A stretch of DNA of 64,000 nucleotides from Corynebacterium freneyi (GTDB lineage: Bacteria; Actinomycetota; Actinomycetes; Mycobacteriales; Mycobacteriaceae): positions 620,001 through 684,000 of the forward strand of contig NZ_CP047357.1 of assembly GCF_030408835.1 (NCBI RefSeq). Reading direction: 5' to 3'. The position numbers and the translations under genes were made by a program. Under the pieces are notes generated by a model that ran no database searches, was not told the origin of the DNA, and worked only from the letters and a program-made list of their open reading frames with translations. Positions 9,135 to 17,133 of the stretch are shown in pieces. Position 1 is the stretch's first letter, and the number at the start of each line of letters is the position of its first letter.

Positions 9135-11244
9135 CCTCGCCGCCGGCGGGGCCATCTCCCTCGACCCGGACCAGCTCGAGGCGGCCACCGCGCCGTTGGG
9201 GCCGGTGTGCATTCTCGCGGGCGCCGGCACCGGCAAGACCCGCACCATCACCCACCGCATCGACCATCTGATCCGGTCGGGGTTCGTGCAGCCGCAGAAG
9301 ATCCTCGCCGTGACGTTCACGGCCCGCGCGGCCGGCGAGATGCGCGACCGGCTCACCGCGATGGGGTCGACGGGCGTGCAGGCCCGCACGTTCCACTCGG
9401 CGGCGCTGCGCCAGCTGCGGTACTTCTGGCCGCAGGTCGCCGGTGATCTGCCGTGGCGGCTGCTGGACAACAAGTTTTCCGTCGTCGCCCGCGCCGTCCG
9501 CGCCACCGGACTGGACTCCGGCAAGGAGACCATCCGCGACGTCATGGGGGAGATCGAGTGGGCGAAAGCCTCGTTGGTGACTCCCGAGGGCTACGCGGAA
9601 GCCGTCGACAAGCATGGACGCGTCGCACCGGTCCCGGCCGAGAAGCTGGCGGCCGCCTACCGCGCGTACGAGGACATGAAGACCTCGCCCGACGGGATGC
9701 TGCTGGATTTCGACGACCTGCTGCTGCACACCGCCGGGGCGATGGAGAATTCGCTCGCCGTGGCGGAGGAATTCCGCGCGCAATACCGTAGCTTCGTCGT
9801 CGACGAGTACCAGGACGTCACCCCGCTGCAGCAGCGGGTGCTCGACGCGTGGCTCGGCGAACGCGACGACCTCACCGTCGTCGGCGACGCGAACCAGACC
9901 ATCTACTCCTTCACCGGCGCGACCCCCGAGTACCTGATGGGCTTTTCGCGGCGCTTCCCCGACGCGACGGTAGTGCGGCTGCAACGCGACTACCGGTCGA
10001 CGCCGCAGGTGGTGCGTTTGGCCAACGAGGTCATCGGCATGGCGAAGGGGCGTCTGGCAGGGTCGCGCCTGCAGCTGATCGGCCAGCGTCCCGACGGCCC
10101 GGAGCCGGGGTACACCGAGTTCGACGACGAGCCCCAGGAGGCGCGCGTCGTCGCCCGGCAGATCCGGCGGTTGCTGGACTCGGGCGTGCCGGCGTCGGAG
10201 ATCGCGGTGCTCTACCGCGTCAACGCCCAGTCGGCGGTGTTCGAGCAGGCGTTGAGCGAAGCCGGGATCCCGTACCAGGTGCGCGGCGGCGAGGGCTTCT
10301 ACCAGCGCCCGGAGATCAAGCAGGCCGTCACCGAGTTGATCCGGGTGGCGCGGCGGCCGGACGTGGCCACCGCCGGCGACGGTTCGGCGGGGGACACCGG
10401 AGCGCCGCTGGTGGGCAGGAAATTGTCGGAGCTGGTGCGGGCCACCCTCGTGCCGCTGGGCCTGACCCGGGAGGAACCGGAGGGCGCCCAGGCCCGCGAA
10501 CGGTGGCAGTCGTTGGGTGCCTTGGCGGACCTGTGCGAGGAACTCGTCCACACCGACCCGGAGTTGCGCATCGAGGGACTGCTGGGGCAGTTGCGCACCC
10601 GTCAGCAGGCGAAGCAGCCGCCGACGGTGCAGGGCGTGACGCTGGCCAGCCTCCACGCCGCGAAGGGCCTGGAGTGGGACGCGGTGTTCCTCGTCGGCCT
10701 GACCGACGGCAACATCCCCATCCAGCATGCGTTGAAGAAGGGCGACGATTCCCAGGACGTCGAGGAGGAGCGCCGTCTGCTCTACGTCGGCGTCACGCGC
10801 GCCCGCGAGCATCTCGAGTTGTCGTGGTCGTTGTCGCGGCAGGAGGGCGGCCGCCGCACCCGCCGCCGCAGTCGTTTCCTGGAGGGGCTCGACGTTCCGG
10901 GCCTGGTCGCGGCGGCCCCCGCCCAGCCGGCGAAGAAGAAGGCCGTCACGTGCCGCACCTGCGGCGGGCGTCTGGCCACGAACGCCGAGCGGATCATCGG
11001 CCGGTGTTCGTCGTGCCCGTCGGACGTCGACCCGCAGCTGGTGGAGACCATCCGGGCATGGCGGGCCGAGACCGCCCGCGAGATGTCCGTCCCCGCCTAC
11101 GTGGTGTTTTCCGATGCGACGTTGGCGGCCATCGCCGAGGCGCGTCCGTCGGAGCCGTCGGAGTTGTTGGCGGTGCCGGGGATCGGTCCCGTGAAGGTCG
11201 AGAAGTTCGGGGCCGAGTTGCTGGCGTTGATCGCGTCGTCGTAA
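9121..11244 (+). CDS. uvrD2: UvrD2-like ATP-dependent DNA helicase with HRDC domain
   Basis: SF1A helicase of 707 residues. Motifs: Walker A AGAGTGKTR (about residues 32-40), LAVTFTARAAGEMRDRL, DEYQDVTPLQ, GDANQTIYSFTGA, SLHAAKGLEWDAVFLVGL, and YVGVTRAREHL. After the helicase core comes a four-cysteine cluster (CRTCGG...CSSC, about residues 609-628), then a C-terminal HRDC domain (SDATLAAIAEARPSEPSELL, ending in a GIGPVKVEKFG turn). That arrangement is characteristic of actinobacterial UvrD2 and separates it from UvrD1/PcrA. The start overlaps the channel gene, implying coupling. Role: DNA unwinding in repair and replication. Confidence 0.92.
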   Translation: MSSSNLAAGGAISLDPDQLEAATAPLGPVCILAGAGTGKTRTITHRIDHLIRSGFVQPQKILAVTFTARAAGEMRDRLTAMGSTGVQARTFHSAALRQLRYFWPQVAGDLPWRLLDNKFSVVARAVRATGLDSGKETIRDVMGEIEWAKASLVTPEGYAEAVDKHGRVAPVPAEKLAAAYRAYEDMKTSPDGMLLDFDDLLLHTAGAMENSLAVAEEFRAQYRSFVVDEYQDVTPLQQRVLDAWLGERDDLTVVGDANQTIYSFTGATPEYLMGFSRRFPDATVVRLQRDYRSTPQVVRLANEVIGMAKGRLAGSRLQLIGQRPDGPEPGYTEFDDEPQEARVVARQIRRLLDSGVPASEIAVLYRVNAQSAVFEQALSEAGIPYQVRGGEGFYQRPEIKQAVTELIRVARRPDVATAGDGSAGDTGAPLVGRKLSELVRATLVPLGLTREEPEGAQARERWQSLGALADLCEELVHTDPELRIEGLLGQLRTRQQAKQPPTVQGVTLASLHAAKGLEWDAVFLVGLTDGNIPIQHALKKGDDSQDVEEERRLLYVGVTRAREHLELSWSLSRQEGGRRTRRRSRFLEGLDVPGLVAAAPAQPAKKKAVTCRTCGGRLATNAERIIGRCSSCPSDVDPQLVETIRAWRAETAREMSVPAYVVFSDATLAAIAEARPSEPSELLAVPGIGPVKVEKFGAELLALIASS

Positions 11245-11286
11245 AGCGGGGAAGCGTCGGCGGCGCCACGTCGGTAGCGTGGGGCC

Positions 11287-11949
11287 ATGCGAATCCACGT
11301 CATCGGAGCACACGGAAAAGTCGCGCTGCGGGCGCTGCCGCTGTTGGCGGGCGCGGGGCATGAGGTCATCGGGGTGATCCGCAACCCGGGGCACGCCGAC
11401 GAGGTGGAGGCCACGGGCGCGGTGCCGCACGTCGTCGACATCGAGCGGCTCGATGCGGACGGGTGGGCGGCCCTGTTGGCGGGGACGGATCTGGTCGTGT
11501 GGTCGGCGGGCGCCGGCGGCGGGGATCCGGCGCGGACGAAGGCGGTCGACGAGGTCGCGGCGATCGCGTCGATGGACGCCTGCCCGCGCGACGCCGGGTA
11601 CGTGATGGTGTCGTACTGGGGCGCGCGGCGTGACCACGGCGTGCCGGCGGACAATCCGTTCGTGCATTACGCGGATGCGAAGGCCGCGGCGGACGAGCAT
11701 CTGCGCGAGTCGGGGTTGCGGTACGTGATCCTGAAGCCGGGTGCGTTGACGGAGGAGCCGGCCGGCAACGTGTACGTCGGCGATGATTCCGAGGTGCCCG
11801 AGGGCGTCGAGCGCACCACGTCGCGTGCGACGGTTGCGGCGATGATCGCGCATGTGGTCGGGCGGTTCGACGAGCTCGGCGGTCGGCGCGAGATCGCGTT
11901 CCTCGACGGCGATGTGCCGCTCGGTGAGGCCGTTTCCGCCCGGTCGTAG
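11287..11949 (+). CDS. NAD(P)-binding SDR-like oxidoreductase
   Basis: Small Rossmann-fold protein (220 residues) beginning MRIHVIGAHGKVALRALPLL. This is the nucleotide-binding motif of atypical short-chain dehydrogenases (NAD(P)H-binding family, YwnB/YhfK-like). Conserved features include DLVVWSAGAGGG, a YADAKAAADEHLRESGLRY segment that could hold the Tyr/Lys pair, and LKPGALTEEP. The substrate is unknown. It lies 42 bp after uvrD2 and may be its own unit. A hairpin just downstream probably ends transcription. Confidence 0.8.
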   Translation: MRIHVIGAHGKVALRALPLLAGAGHEVIGVIRNPGHADEVEATGAVPHVVDIERLDADGWAALLAGTDLVVWSAGAGGGDPARTKAVDEVAAIASMDACPRDAGYVMVSYWGARRDHGVPADNPFVHYADAKAAADEHLRESGLRYVILKPGALTEEPAGNVYVGDDSEVPEGVERTTSRATVAAMIAHVVGRFDELGGRREIAFLDGDVPLGEAVSARS

Positions 11950-11964
11950 GCCGCCCCGGGTTCG

Positions 11965-12000
11965 GGCCCGCGACCGCTGCGTCTGCGGTGGGTGCGGGCC
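11965..12000 (+). terminator. Hairpin, possible terminator of the oxidoreductase gene
   Basis: Two nested stems: GGCCCGC pairs with GCGGGCC and inside it ACCGC pairs with GCGGT. A weak T-containing tail (TTGTTG) follows. It lies 15 bp after the stop codon. The poor T-run makes intrinsic termination plausible, not certain. Confidence 0.45.
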
Positions 12001-12125
12001 TTGTTGCGTGTGGGGTGCGCTTGCTTTGCTTGACGACGGCGGCGGGTACGCATGCGCCCTGATGCACATGTGAACGGTGGGGCGAAACGAGCCCGAATCG
12101 TTACCCAATGTTCGAAGGAATCGAC

Positions 12126-12141
12126 TCGAACACTTGTATGA
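12126..12141 (+). promoter_or_regulatory. SOS-box-like site and -10 element upstream of the DUF222/HNH gene
   Basis: TCGAAC-ACTT-GTATGA resembles the actinobacterial LexA box (TCGAAC-N4-GTTCGA), with an intact left half and two changes in the right half. A TATGAT -10-like hexamer (12137-12142) overlaps it, where LexA binding would block RNA polymerase. Some members of the mycobacterial 13E12 (DUF222) family are known to be under LexA control, which makes this reading plausible. The rest of the 11950-12253 interval shows no gene. Confidence 0.45.
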
Positions 12142-12253
12142 TGAATGGTGACGGCGGGGCCGGGGGAGGCTGCCGCATCGGGGCAGATCAGCAGCAGCGA
12201 TCACGCGACACAGTCACTTTCGACACGCGCATCCAGCGCCGGGGGGAATCGAC

Positions 12254-13921
12254 ATGGCATTCGACCATGACGCAACCAACAACCACCACCATCACGATCA
12301 CGATCATCACGACACCGAGCCGCCACCTGCGCGGAAGCGGTGGGCCACCGAACGCGATGAGCCGGTGAGCAACCTCGCCCGGCGGCGCAACATCGTCGAC
12401 ATCGACATCTGCCTTGCAGTTACCCCCGACGGTGACGACGACGTCGACTCCCACCTCGCCTGCGTGGCCACGCGCCTGGGCCTGTCACGCGGCAAAGCCG
12501 CCCGATACTGCGACGTCGGGGTGATGCTGCGCCGCATGCCCAAAGTCTTGGGCGTATGCCGGTCGGGGGCGTGGCCGCATGAGCGCCTGGCCACGATTGC
12601 CGCGGCCATTGCCGCGGTATCCGACGACAATCTCGCTGCGGTGGAAGACAAGTTCGTCGCCTACCTGTGTCCGAGGAAGGACTTCCAGGCCCTGCCCGGG
12701 CCGAGGGTCTTCGCCCGGGAGTTGCGCCGCATCGTCGAAGCCATCGAACCGGTGTCGACCCCACCCGACGACGAGCCGAGGCCGATTGTCGGTGAGTCGT
12801 ACGGGGTCGACAATGAGGGAGCTGGTGATTTCGGGCAGTTGATCGTGGTGTTGCGCAAAGACCGCCTCGCCGAGCTCGACGCCACCGTGCGGGCGATTAG
12901 GGATGCGAAGGCCAACGACGGCAACGATGGCAATGAGTGTTCTTTGCCCGATGCGCTCATCGCGTTGTGTCGTGGTGAGGGTGAGGGGGTGTCGGTGACG
13001 ATGAACGTCTACGTCGACGGCACCAACACCACCGGCACTGCTGATGAGGGCGATGTGCAGGTGTGGCTCGATGGTGCCGGCTGGTTGCCGAAGTACCTGA
13101 CCAAGGCGTGGCTGTCCCGGGCGGCGACTGTTCGGTTGTCGTCGGACTCGGCCACCGGTGGGTATGTGCCCACCGACGCACAAAAAGCGCGGGTACGCGG
13201 CCGTGATGGTCAGTGTCGGTTCCCGGGGTGTGATGTGCCGGCGCATCGATGTCAGATCGACCATGTCATCGACTACGACCCCACCCACACCACCAGTGAC
13301 GGTGACGGTGGCGGCAGTGGTTATGGGTTGGGGGTGACGGCGACGTGGAATCTGCAGTGCTTGTGCCAGCGCCACCACAACCTGAAGACCTCGAAGCATT
13401 GGCGCGCGGTGATGCATGCCGATGGGTCGGTGACGTGGGTCGACCATGCCGGACATGTGTTTGCCACCACGGTGGCTCATGGTCCGATTGCCCATATCGG
13501 CCGGCAGACGTTTTCCCAGCGGGCCACCCGTCGGGCGTCGACGATTCACGGGGATAATCTGCGGCGGATGAAAGCCGAAGCCGACAGGCAGGCGGCGATG
13601 GAGCAGGCCGATATCGATGCCGCACTGCGCACACACGCCCGTCAGACCAGACGGTACGAGGAGGAGTTGGCTGATTTCGTTGCCGGGCCGCTCAACTCCG
13701 ATGACCCGGATGTGCGGCAACAGGCCGGTGGGTTGGTGGTCGCGGCTGATGATGGGTGGCCGTGTGTCGATGATGAGTTGTGGTCGCGGCAGCAGGTCTC
13801 GGCGCGGGTGGCCAGGCGTCGGCGTGAGCAGGGGTCTGGGTGGTGTCGGGCTGATGTGGATGCCCACCGCGTGCCGCAGCCGCCGAAGCCGCTGGGGCCG
13901 CGACCGGGCATTCCCTTCTGA
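12254..13921 (+). CDS. DUF222 / HNH endonuclease domain protein (13E12 family)
   Basis: A 555-residue protein of the abundant actinobacterial 13E12 repeat family. The N-terminus is histidine/aspartate-rich (ten His within residues 5-18). A DUF222-like helical region follows, then a C-terminal HNH nuclease: CRFPGCDVPAHRCQIDHVID, a gap, then WNLQCLCQRHHNLKTSKHW. Start 12254 is supported by a GGGGGG tract just upstream. Biological role is unsettled; members are often multicopy and sometimes treated as mobile or damage-inducible. The upstream SOS-like box and the downstream tandem repeat fit a semi-autonomous unit. Confidence 0.85.
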   Translation: MAFDHDATNNHHHHDHDHHDTEPPPARKRWATERDEPVSNLARRRNIVDIDICLAVTPDGDDDVDSHLACVATRLGLSRGKAARYCDVGVMLRRMPKVLGVCRSGAWPHERLATIAAAIAAVSDDNLAAVEDKFVAYLCPRKDFQALPGPRVFARELRRIVEAIEPVSTPPDDEPRPIVGESYGVDNEGAGDFGQLIVVLRKDRLAELDATVRAIRDAKANDGNDGNECSLPDALIALCRGEGEGVSVTMNVYVDGTNTTGTADEGDVQVWLDGAGWLPKYLTKAWLSRAATVRLSSDSATGGYVPTDAQKARVRGRDGQCRFPGCDVPAHRCQIDHVIDYDPTHTTSDGDGGGSGYGLGVTATWNLQCLCQRHHNLKTSKHWRAVMHADGSVTWVDHAGHVFATTVAHGPIAHIGRQTFSQRATRRASTIHGDNLRRMKAEADRQAAMEQADIDAALRTHARQTRRYEEELADFVAGPLNSDDPDVRQQAGGLVVAADDGWPCVDDELWSRQQVSARVARRRREQGSGWCRADVDAHRVPQPPKPLGPRPGIPF

Positions 13922-13930
13922 CGCATCCCC

Positions 13931-14040
13931 GTTCTAGGACAACACCTCCTGAGGACAACACCGTTCGAGGACAACCCGTTCTGGGGCAGCCCTTTCTAAG
14001 CGCACCGGATTCTCGGACCACCGGATTCCGCGACGATCCG
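13931..14040. repeat. Degenerate ~15-16 bp tandem repeat after the DUF222 gene
   Basis: About seven imperfect units start 9 bp after the stop codon: GTTCTAGGACAACACC, TCCTGAGGACAACACC, GTTCGAGGACAACCC, GTTCTGGGGCAGCCC, TTTCTAAGCGCACCG, GATTCTCGGACCACCG, then GATTCCGCGACGATCCG. The shared core is TTC-N-(A/G)GGAC-A-AC. It is noncoding and ends at the stop of the convergent gene. Confidence 0.6.
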
Positions 14041-14044
14041 GGGG

Positions 14045-14311
14045 CTACCCGCCGTCGCCGATGCGGGAACTGGCGGACCAGGCGGCCTCGGCATGCCCGA
14101 TCGCCAGGTCGAGGGCGTCGGCGCAGGCGCGGAGATCATCGACGACGGCATCCGCGGCTTCGGCGGGCGTGATCACCGCGGAATCATCGACGGTCAGCGT
14201 CGCCCGATCCCACACCTCCGCCGACGCCACCAACTGGCGCACCTGGTCGACGATGCCGGACAGTCCCTCATGGGTCATGCCCACCTGGTGGTACAACTCC
14301 TGCGGTCGCAT
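14045..14311 (-). CDS. Small conserved-type hypothetical protein
   Basis: An 88-residue helical protein (MRPQELYHQVGMTHEGLSG...) with no recognised motif, membrane segment or signal peptide. Its size and pattern (two predicted amphipathic helices, tryptophan in the second half) recall small WXG-like or PE-adjacent helical proteins, but no WXG motif is present. It starts 10 bp after the ABC1 kinase stop and is probably its operon partner. An upstream in-frame start (14344) would overlap the kinase gene. Function unknown. Confidence 0.55.
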   Translation of the reverse strand: MRPQELYHQVGMTHEGLSGIVDQVRQLVASAEVWDRATLTVDDSAVITPAEAADAVVDDLRACADALDLAIGHAEAAWSASSRIGDGG

Positions 14312-14321
14312 GACCGAGACG

Positions 14322-15641
14322 CTACCGCCCGGGATCCAACCCAACCATTTCGGGATAATGCTCCGCGATCACCTGCCGATACGGAGCCGGTGCCGACAAC
14401 TGCGCCAACACCGCGACGGCGCCGGCGAGGATCCGGTGAATCATGATGTACCGCTTCGGCATGCCGAACTTGCGGCTCAACTTCGACTGCGGCGACGACG
14501 GATCCAGGAACGGGGCCATCACCCGCTTCAACCAGTCCACCGTGAACACGAAATCGTCGTGCGACAACGGCTCGGCGAACGGAAGGAGGAACGCCTCGAC
14601 CTCCTCGGGCGTCAGATCTTTCTCGCGGCCGCCGGTGACGTACCCGTGCTCCACCGCCAAATCCAGCAGATCCTCCTTGCGGCCATCGACGACCGCCGCG
14701 ACCAACTCGATCAGGGGCCGTGGCAACCCCTCGGGCAGATGAATGCACGCGCCGAAGTCGATGACGGTGAGGACGCCGTCGTCGGAAAGCAAAAAGTTAC
14801 CGGGATGCGGGTCCGTGTGCATTCGATGCACCAAGTCGGGCGACGCAAACTCGAACACGGTCAGCGCCTCCGCGGCACACGACCGCTGGTCCTGCGTGCC
14901 GTGCTCGATGATCTCGCCGAGGCGCACACCCTCGACCCACTCGCTGACCAGCACCTTCGGCGCCGACGCGTACACCTTCGGCACATGCAGGCGCGGCTCC
15001 TGGCCACCGCCGAACGCCGCATGGAACGCACGCTGGTGATCGGCCTCGATGCGGTAATCCAACTCGTCGAGAACGTTGTCGGCGATCTCGTCGACGAGGT
15101 CCGTCATGTTCATGCCGTCCTCGAATTGCTGGAGAATCGGCGTGATCATCTTCAACTGGCGCAGATCCGCCTTGATCGCCTTGTCCGCACCCGGGTACTG
15201 CACCTTCACGGCGACGGTCGAACCATCCGACCACACCGCCTTGTGCACCTGGCCGATCGACGCCGCGGCGACGGGCACGTCGTCGAACTCGCGGAAACGG
15301 GTGCGCCACGCGGTGCCCAACTGCCGGTCCAACACGCGGTGCACCGACGCCGCCGGCAGGGGAGGGGCCTCCGCCTGCAGGGACCGCAACGTGCCCGCCA
15401 ACGGCTCGGCGAACTCGTCGGGCAGGATCGGCGCGAAAATGCTCAGAGCCTGCCCGACCTTCATCGCCCCGCCCTTGAGCTCGCCGAGCACCGACGCCAA
15501 CTGCTCGGCGGTCTTGCGCGGATTGGCCTCCCGGCTGCGGGGATTCAACGCCCGCGCCCCCGCCGACAGCGGCACCGACGCCAACCGGGCGGCGCGGCGG
15601 AACGGGGACCCGGAGACCGAATCTTCACTCATGGTGGCCAT
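14322..15641 (-). CDS. ABC1/UbiB-family atypical kinase
   Basis: Protein-kinase-like fold of the ABC1/UbiB/ADCK family, 439 residues. Seen in order: KGGAMKVGQALS (the KxGQ motif region that replaces the usual P-loop), AAASIGQVHKA (family-specific A-rich loop), VAVKVQYPG (nucleotide-binding lysine), MHTDPHPGNFLL (catalytic loop), VIDFGACIHLP (DFG). The family is tied to isoprenoid quinone or lipid homeostasis, though substrates are mostly unknown. Start 15641 is preferred over the ATG three codons later because AGGGGG lies just upstream. It matches the mycobacterial ABC1 gene next to uvrD2. Confidence 0.88.
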   Translation of the reverse strand: MATMSEDSVSGSPFRRAARLASVPLSAGARALNPRSREANPRKTAEQLASVLGELKGGAMKVGQALSIFAPILPDEFAEPLAGTLRSLQAEAPPLPAASVHRVLDRQLGTAWRTRFREFDDVPVAAASIGQVHKAVWSDGSTVAVKVQYPGADKAIKADLRQLKMITPILQQFEDGMNMTDLVDEIADNVLDELDYRIEADHQRAFHAAFGGGQEPRLHVPKVYASAPKVLVSEWVEGVRLGEIIEHGTQDQRSCAAEALTVFEFASPDLVHRMHTDPHPGNFLLSDDGVLTVIDFGACIHLPEGLPRPLIELVAAVVDGRKEDLLDLAVEHGYVTGGREKDLTPEEVEAFLLPFAEPLSHDDFVFTVDWLKRVMAPFLDPSSPQSKLSRKFGMPKRYIMIHRILAGAVAVLAQLSAPAPYRQVIAEHYPEMVGLDPGR

Positions 15642-15649
15642 TGTGCCCC

Positions 15650-16504
15650 CTACCGGGCCATCGCCGCCGCGCCGGTGCACACCGGGCACCTCGGATGCGG
15701 CAGCAGCGGGCGCACCCGGCCGCCGAGGCCATGCGGGTCGACGACGACGTCCGCGCCGCGCAACAGCGACCCGTCGCCGGCGGTGATCGACCCCAGCTGC
15801 GCGATGACCGTGGCGATCGTCGCGGTCACCGTCTCCGGCGGGGCGGTGCCGACCCTGCCCGCCAGCTGCAGCGCGAGCATCCGGCGGGCGGGATCGTCGT
15901 CGACGCGGTGTTCTTCGGCGCAGGCGGGGCACGGGGCGGCGGAGTCGGGGACCCAGGGGCCGACCACGCCGACGCCGTCGCGAAGCACGACCGACAGGTG
16001 CGCGATCCCGCGGCCGCGGAGAGTCCCCAGCAGGGTCACGTCCGGCACCTCGAACCCGGTGAGCACGACCGTCCCCACCGAGGCGACGGGAGCGCGGGTG
16101 ATCCAGGCGGCGGTGGCCGGGCCCGGGATGCGCGAGGTCGGGGACCAGCCGCGCAGGCGCAGCGCGTCGGCCAGCCGCGGGCGCAGGCCGTCGCGTCCGA
16201 TGAGGGCGACGGGCCCGGGTTGGCGGTGCTTGTCGACGAACCCCGCCCTGCGCAGTTCACCCACCAGCTGGTGCGCCGTCGCGGCGGGCAGTTCGGTGCC
16301 GGCCAGGCCCTCGGAGATGCAGGCGCCGCGGGTGCCGGCGAGCAGGGCGGCGAAGACGGGGCCGGGGGCGACGCCGTCGGGGATGGGGAACACCAGGCAC
16401 GTGCGCGCGTCCGCCCCGAATTGGACGCGCCCGCCCGGCCGCAGCAGCACAGGCACGTGGCGATGCAGCAGCACCGGCGCGGATTCCCCGATCCCAACCC
16501 CCAT
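15650..16504 (-). CDS. TOMM-type leader-peptide-binding / ThiF-like protein
   Basis: About 284 residues from the ATG at 16504; a GTG at 16561 would add 19 residues. The N-terminal part (VLLRPGGRVQFGAD; SEGLAGTELPAATAHQLVG; LRRAGFV) resembles the winged-helix peptide-clamp domain of azole-forming cyclodehydratase partner proteins. The C-terminal part carries CPACAEEHRVDDDP and a final PHPRCPVC, cysteine pairs in the positions of a structural zinc site of E1-like TOMM proteins. No YcaO or precursor peptide is visible nearby, so it may have another role. It ends 8 bp before the ABC1 kinase gene, so the two are probably co-transcribed. Confidence 0.6.
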   Translation of the reverse strand: MGVGIGESAPVLLHRHVPVLLRPGGRVQFGADARTCLVFPIPDGVAPGPVFAALLAGTRGACISEGLAGTELPAATAHQLVGELRRAGFVDKHRQPGPVALIGRDGLRPRLADALRLRGWSPTSRIPGPATAAWITRAPVASVGTVVLTGFEVPDVTLLGTLRGRGIAHLSVVLRDGVGVVGPWVPDSAAPCPACAEEHRVDDDPARRMLALQLAGRVGTAPPETVTATIATVIAQLGSITAGDGSLLRGADVVVDPHGLGGRVRPLLPHPRCPVCTGAAAMAR

Positions 16505-16586
16505 GCCGACACTGAAGCACGGCCGCGGCACGCGCGCACCCGGCGAATCGGCCCGTTTCACCCCCGAAGCCGTCTACGCTGGGGGC

Positions 16587-17123
16587 ATGGACCGCACGCG
16601 CCCGAATCGCGACCGCCCCGACTACGGGCCGGACGTTGACGTGCGCCGTTCGAAGCGACGTCGGCGCACCGTGTCCGCCCGCGCGGAGGGCAGCCGCATC
16701 GTGGTCATGATCCCCGACGACCTGCCGGAGGCGGAGGAGCGCCGCCAGGTCGCCGACATCGTCGAACGCGTCCGCCGCAAGGTGGGCAACAATCTCGACG
16801 ACGCCGCGTTGGACAAGCGCGCCCGCCATCTCGCCCGCACGGTTCTGGAGGGCCGGCCGCGGATGGAGTCCATCAAGTGGGTGCGCAACATGTCGCGCCG
16901 GTGGGCGTCGGTGACGGGGGATCCGGGGCGGATCCGCGTGTCGCACAGGCTTGCCGACGTCCCGGCGTACGTCCTCGACGACGTCATCGTCCATGAGCTC
17001 GTGCACACCTTCATCGACGACGGCCACTCGGACGAGTTTTGGGCATGGGCGTCGAAGGCCCCGCACCACGAGCGGGCGCGGGGCTATCTGGAGGCGTATC
17101 AGCGGTGGGGAGTGCGGTCGTAG
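16587..17123 (+). CDS. YgjP/WLM-type zinc metallopeptidase
   Basis: A 178-residue protein. The strongly basic N-terminus (SKRRRRTVSAR) precedes a compact gluzincin-like domain containing HELVHTFIDDGHSDEFW, i.e. HExxH plus a downstream GHxxxFW, as in YgjP (DUF45) and WLM metallopeptidases. Substrate unknown. It is divergent from the TOMM-like gene, with 82 bp between the two ATG codons. Confidence 0.8.
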   Translation: MDRTRPNRDRPDYGPDVDVRRSKRRRRTVSARAEGSRIVVMIPDDLPEAEERRQVADIVERVRRKVGNNLDDAALDKRARHLARTVLEGRPRMESIKWVRNMSRRWASVTGDPGRIRVSHRLADVPAYVLDDVIVHELVHTFIDDGHSDEFWAWASKAPHHERARGYLEAYQRWGVRS

Positions 17124-17133
17124 CGGCCGGGTC

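Noticed and set aside
9127..12204. Long minus-strand frame opposite uvrD2
   Set aside because: Low-complexity basic translation; it runs across two real genes and an intergenic region.
14061..16586. N-terminal extension of the metallopeptidase gene
   Set aside because: It is antisense to the ABC1 kinase and TOMM-like genes and arginine-rich.
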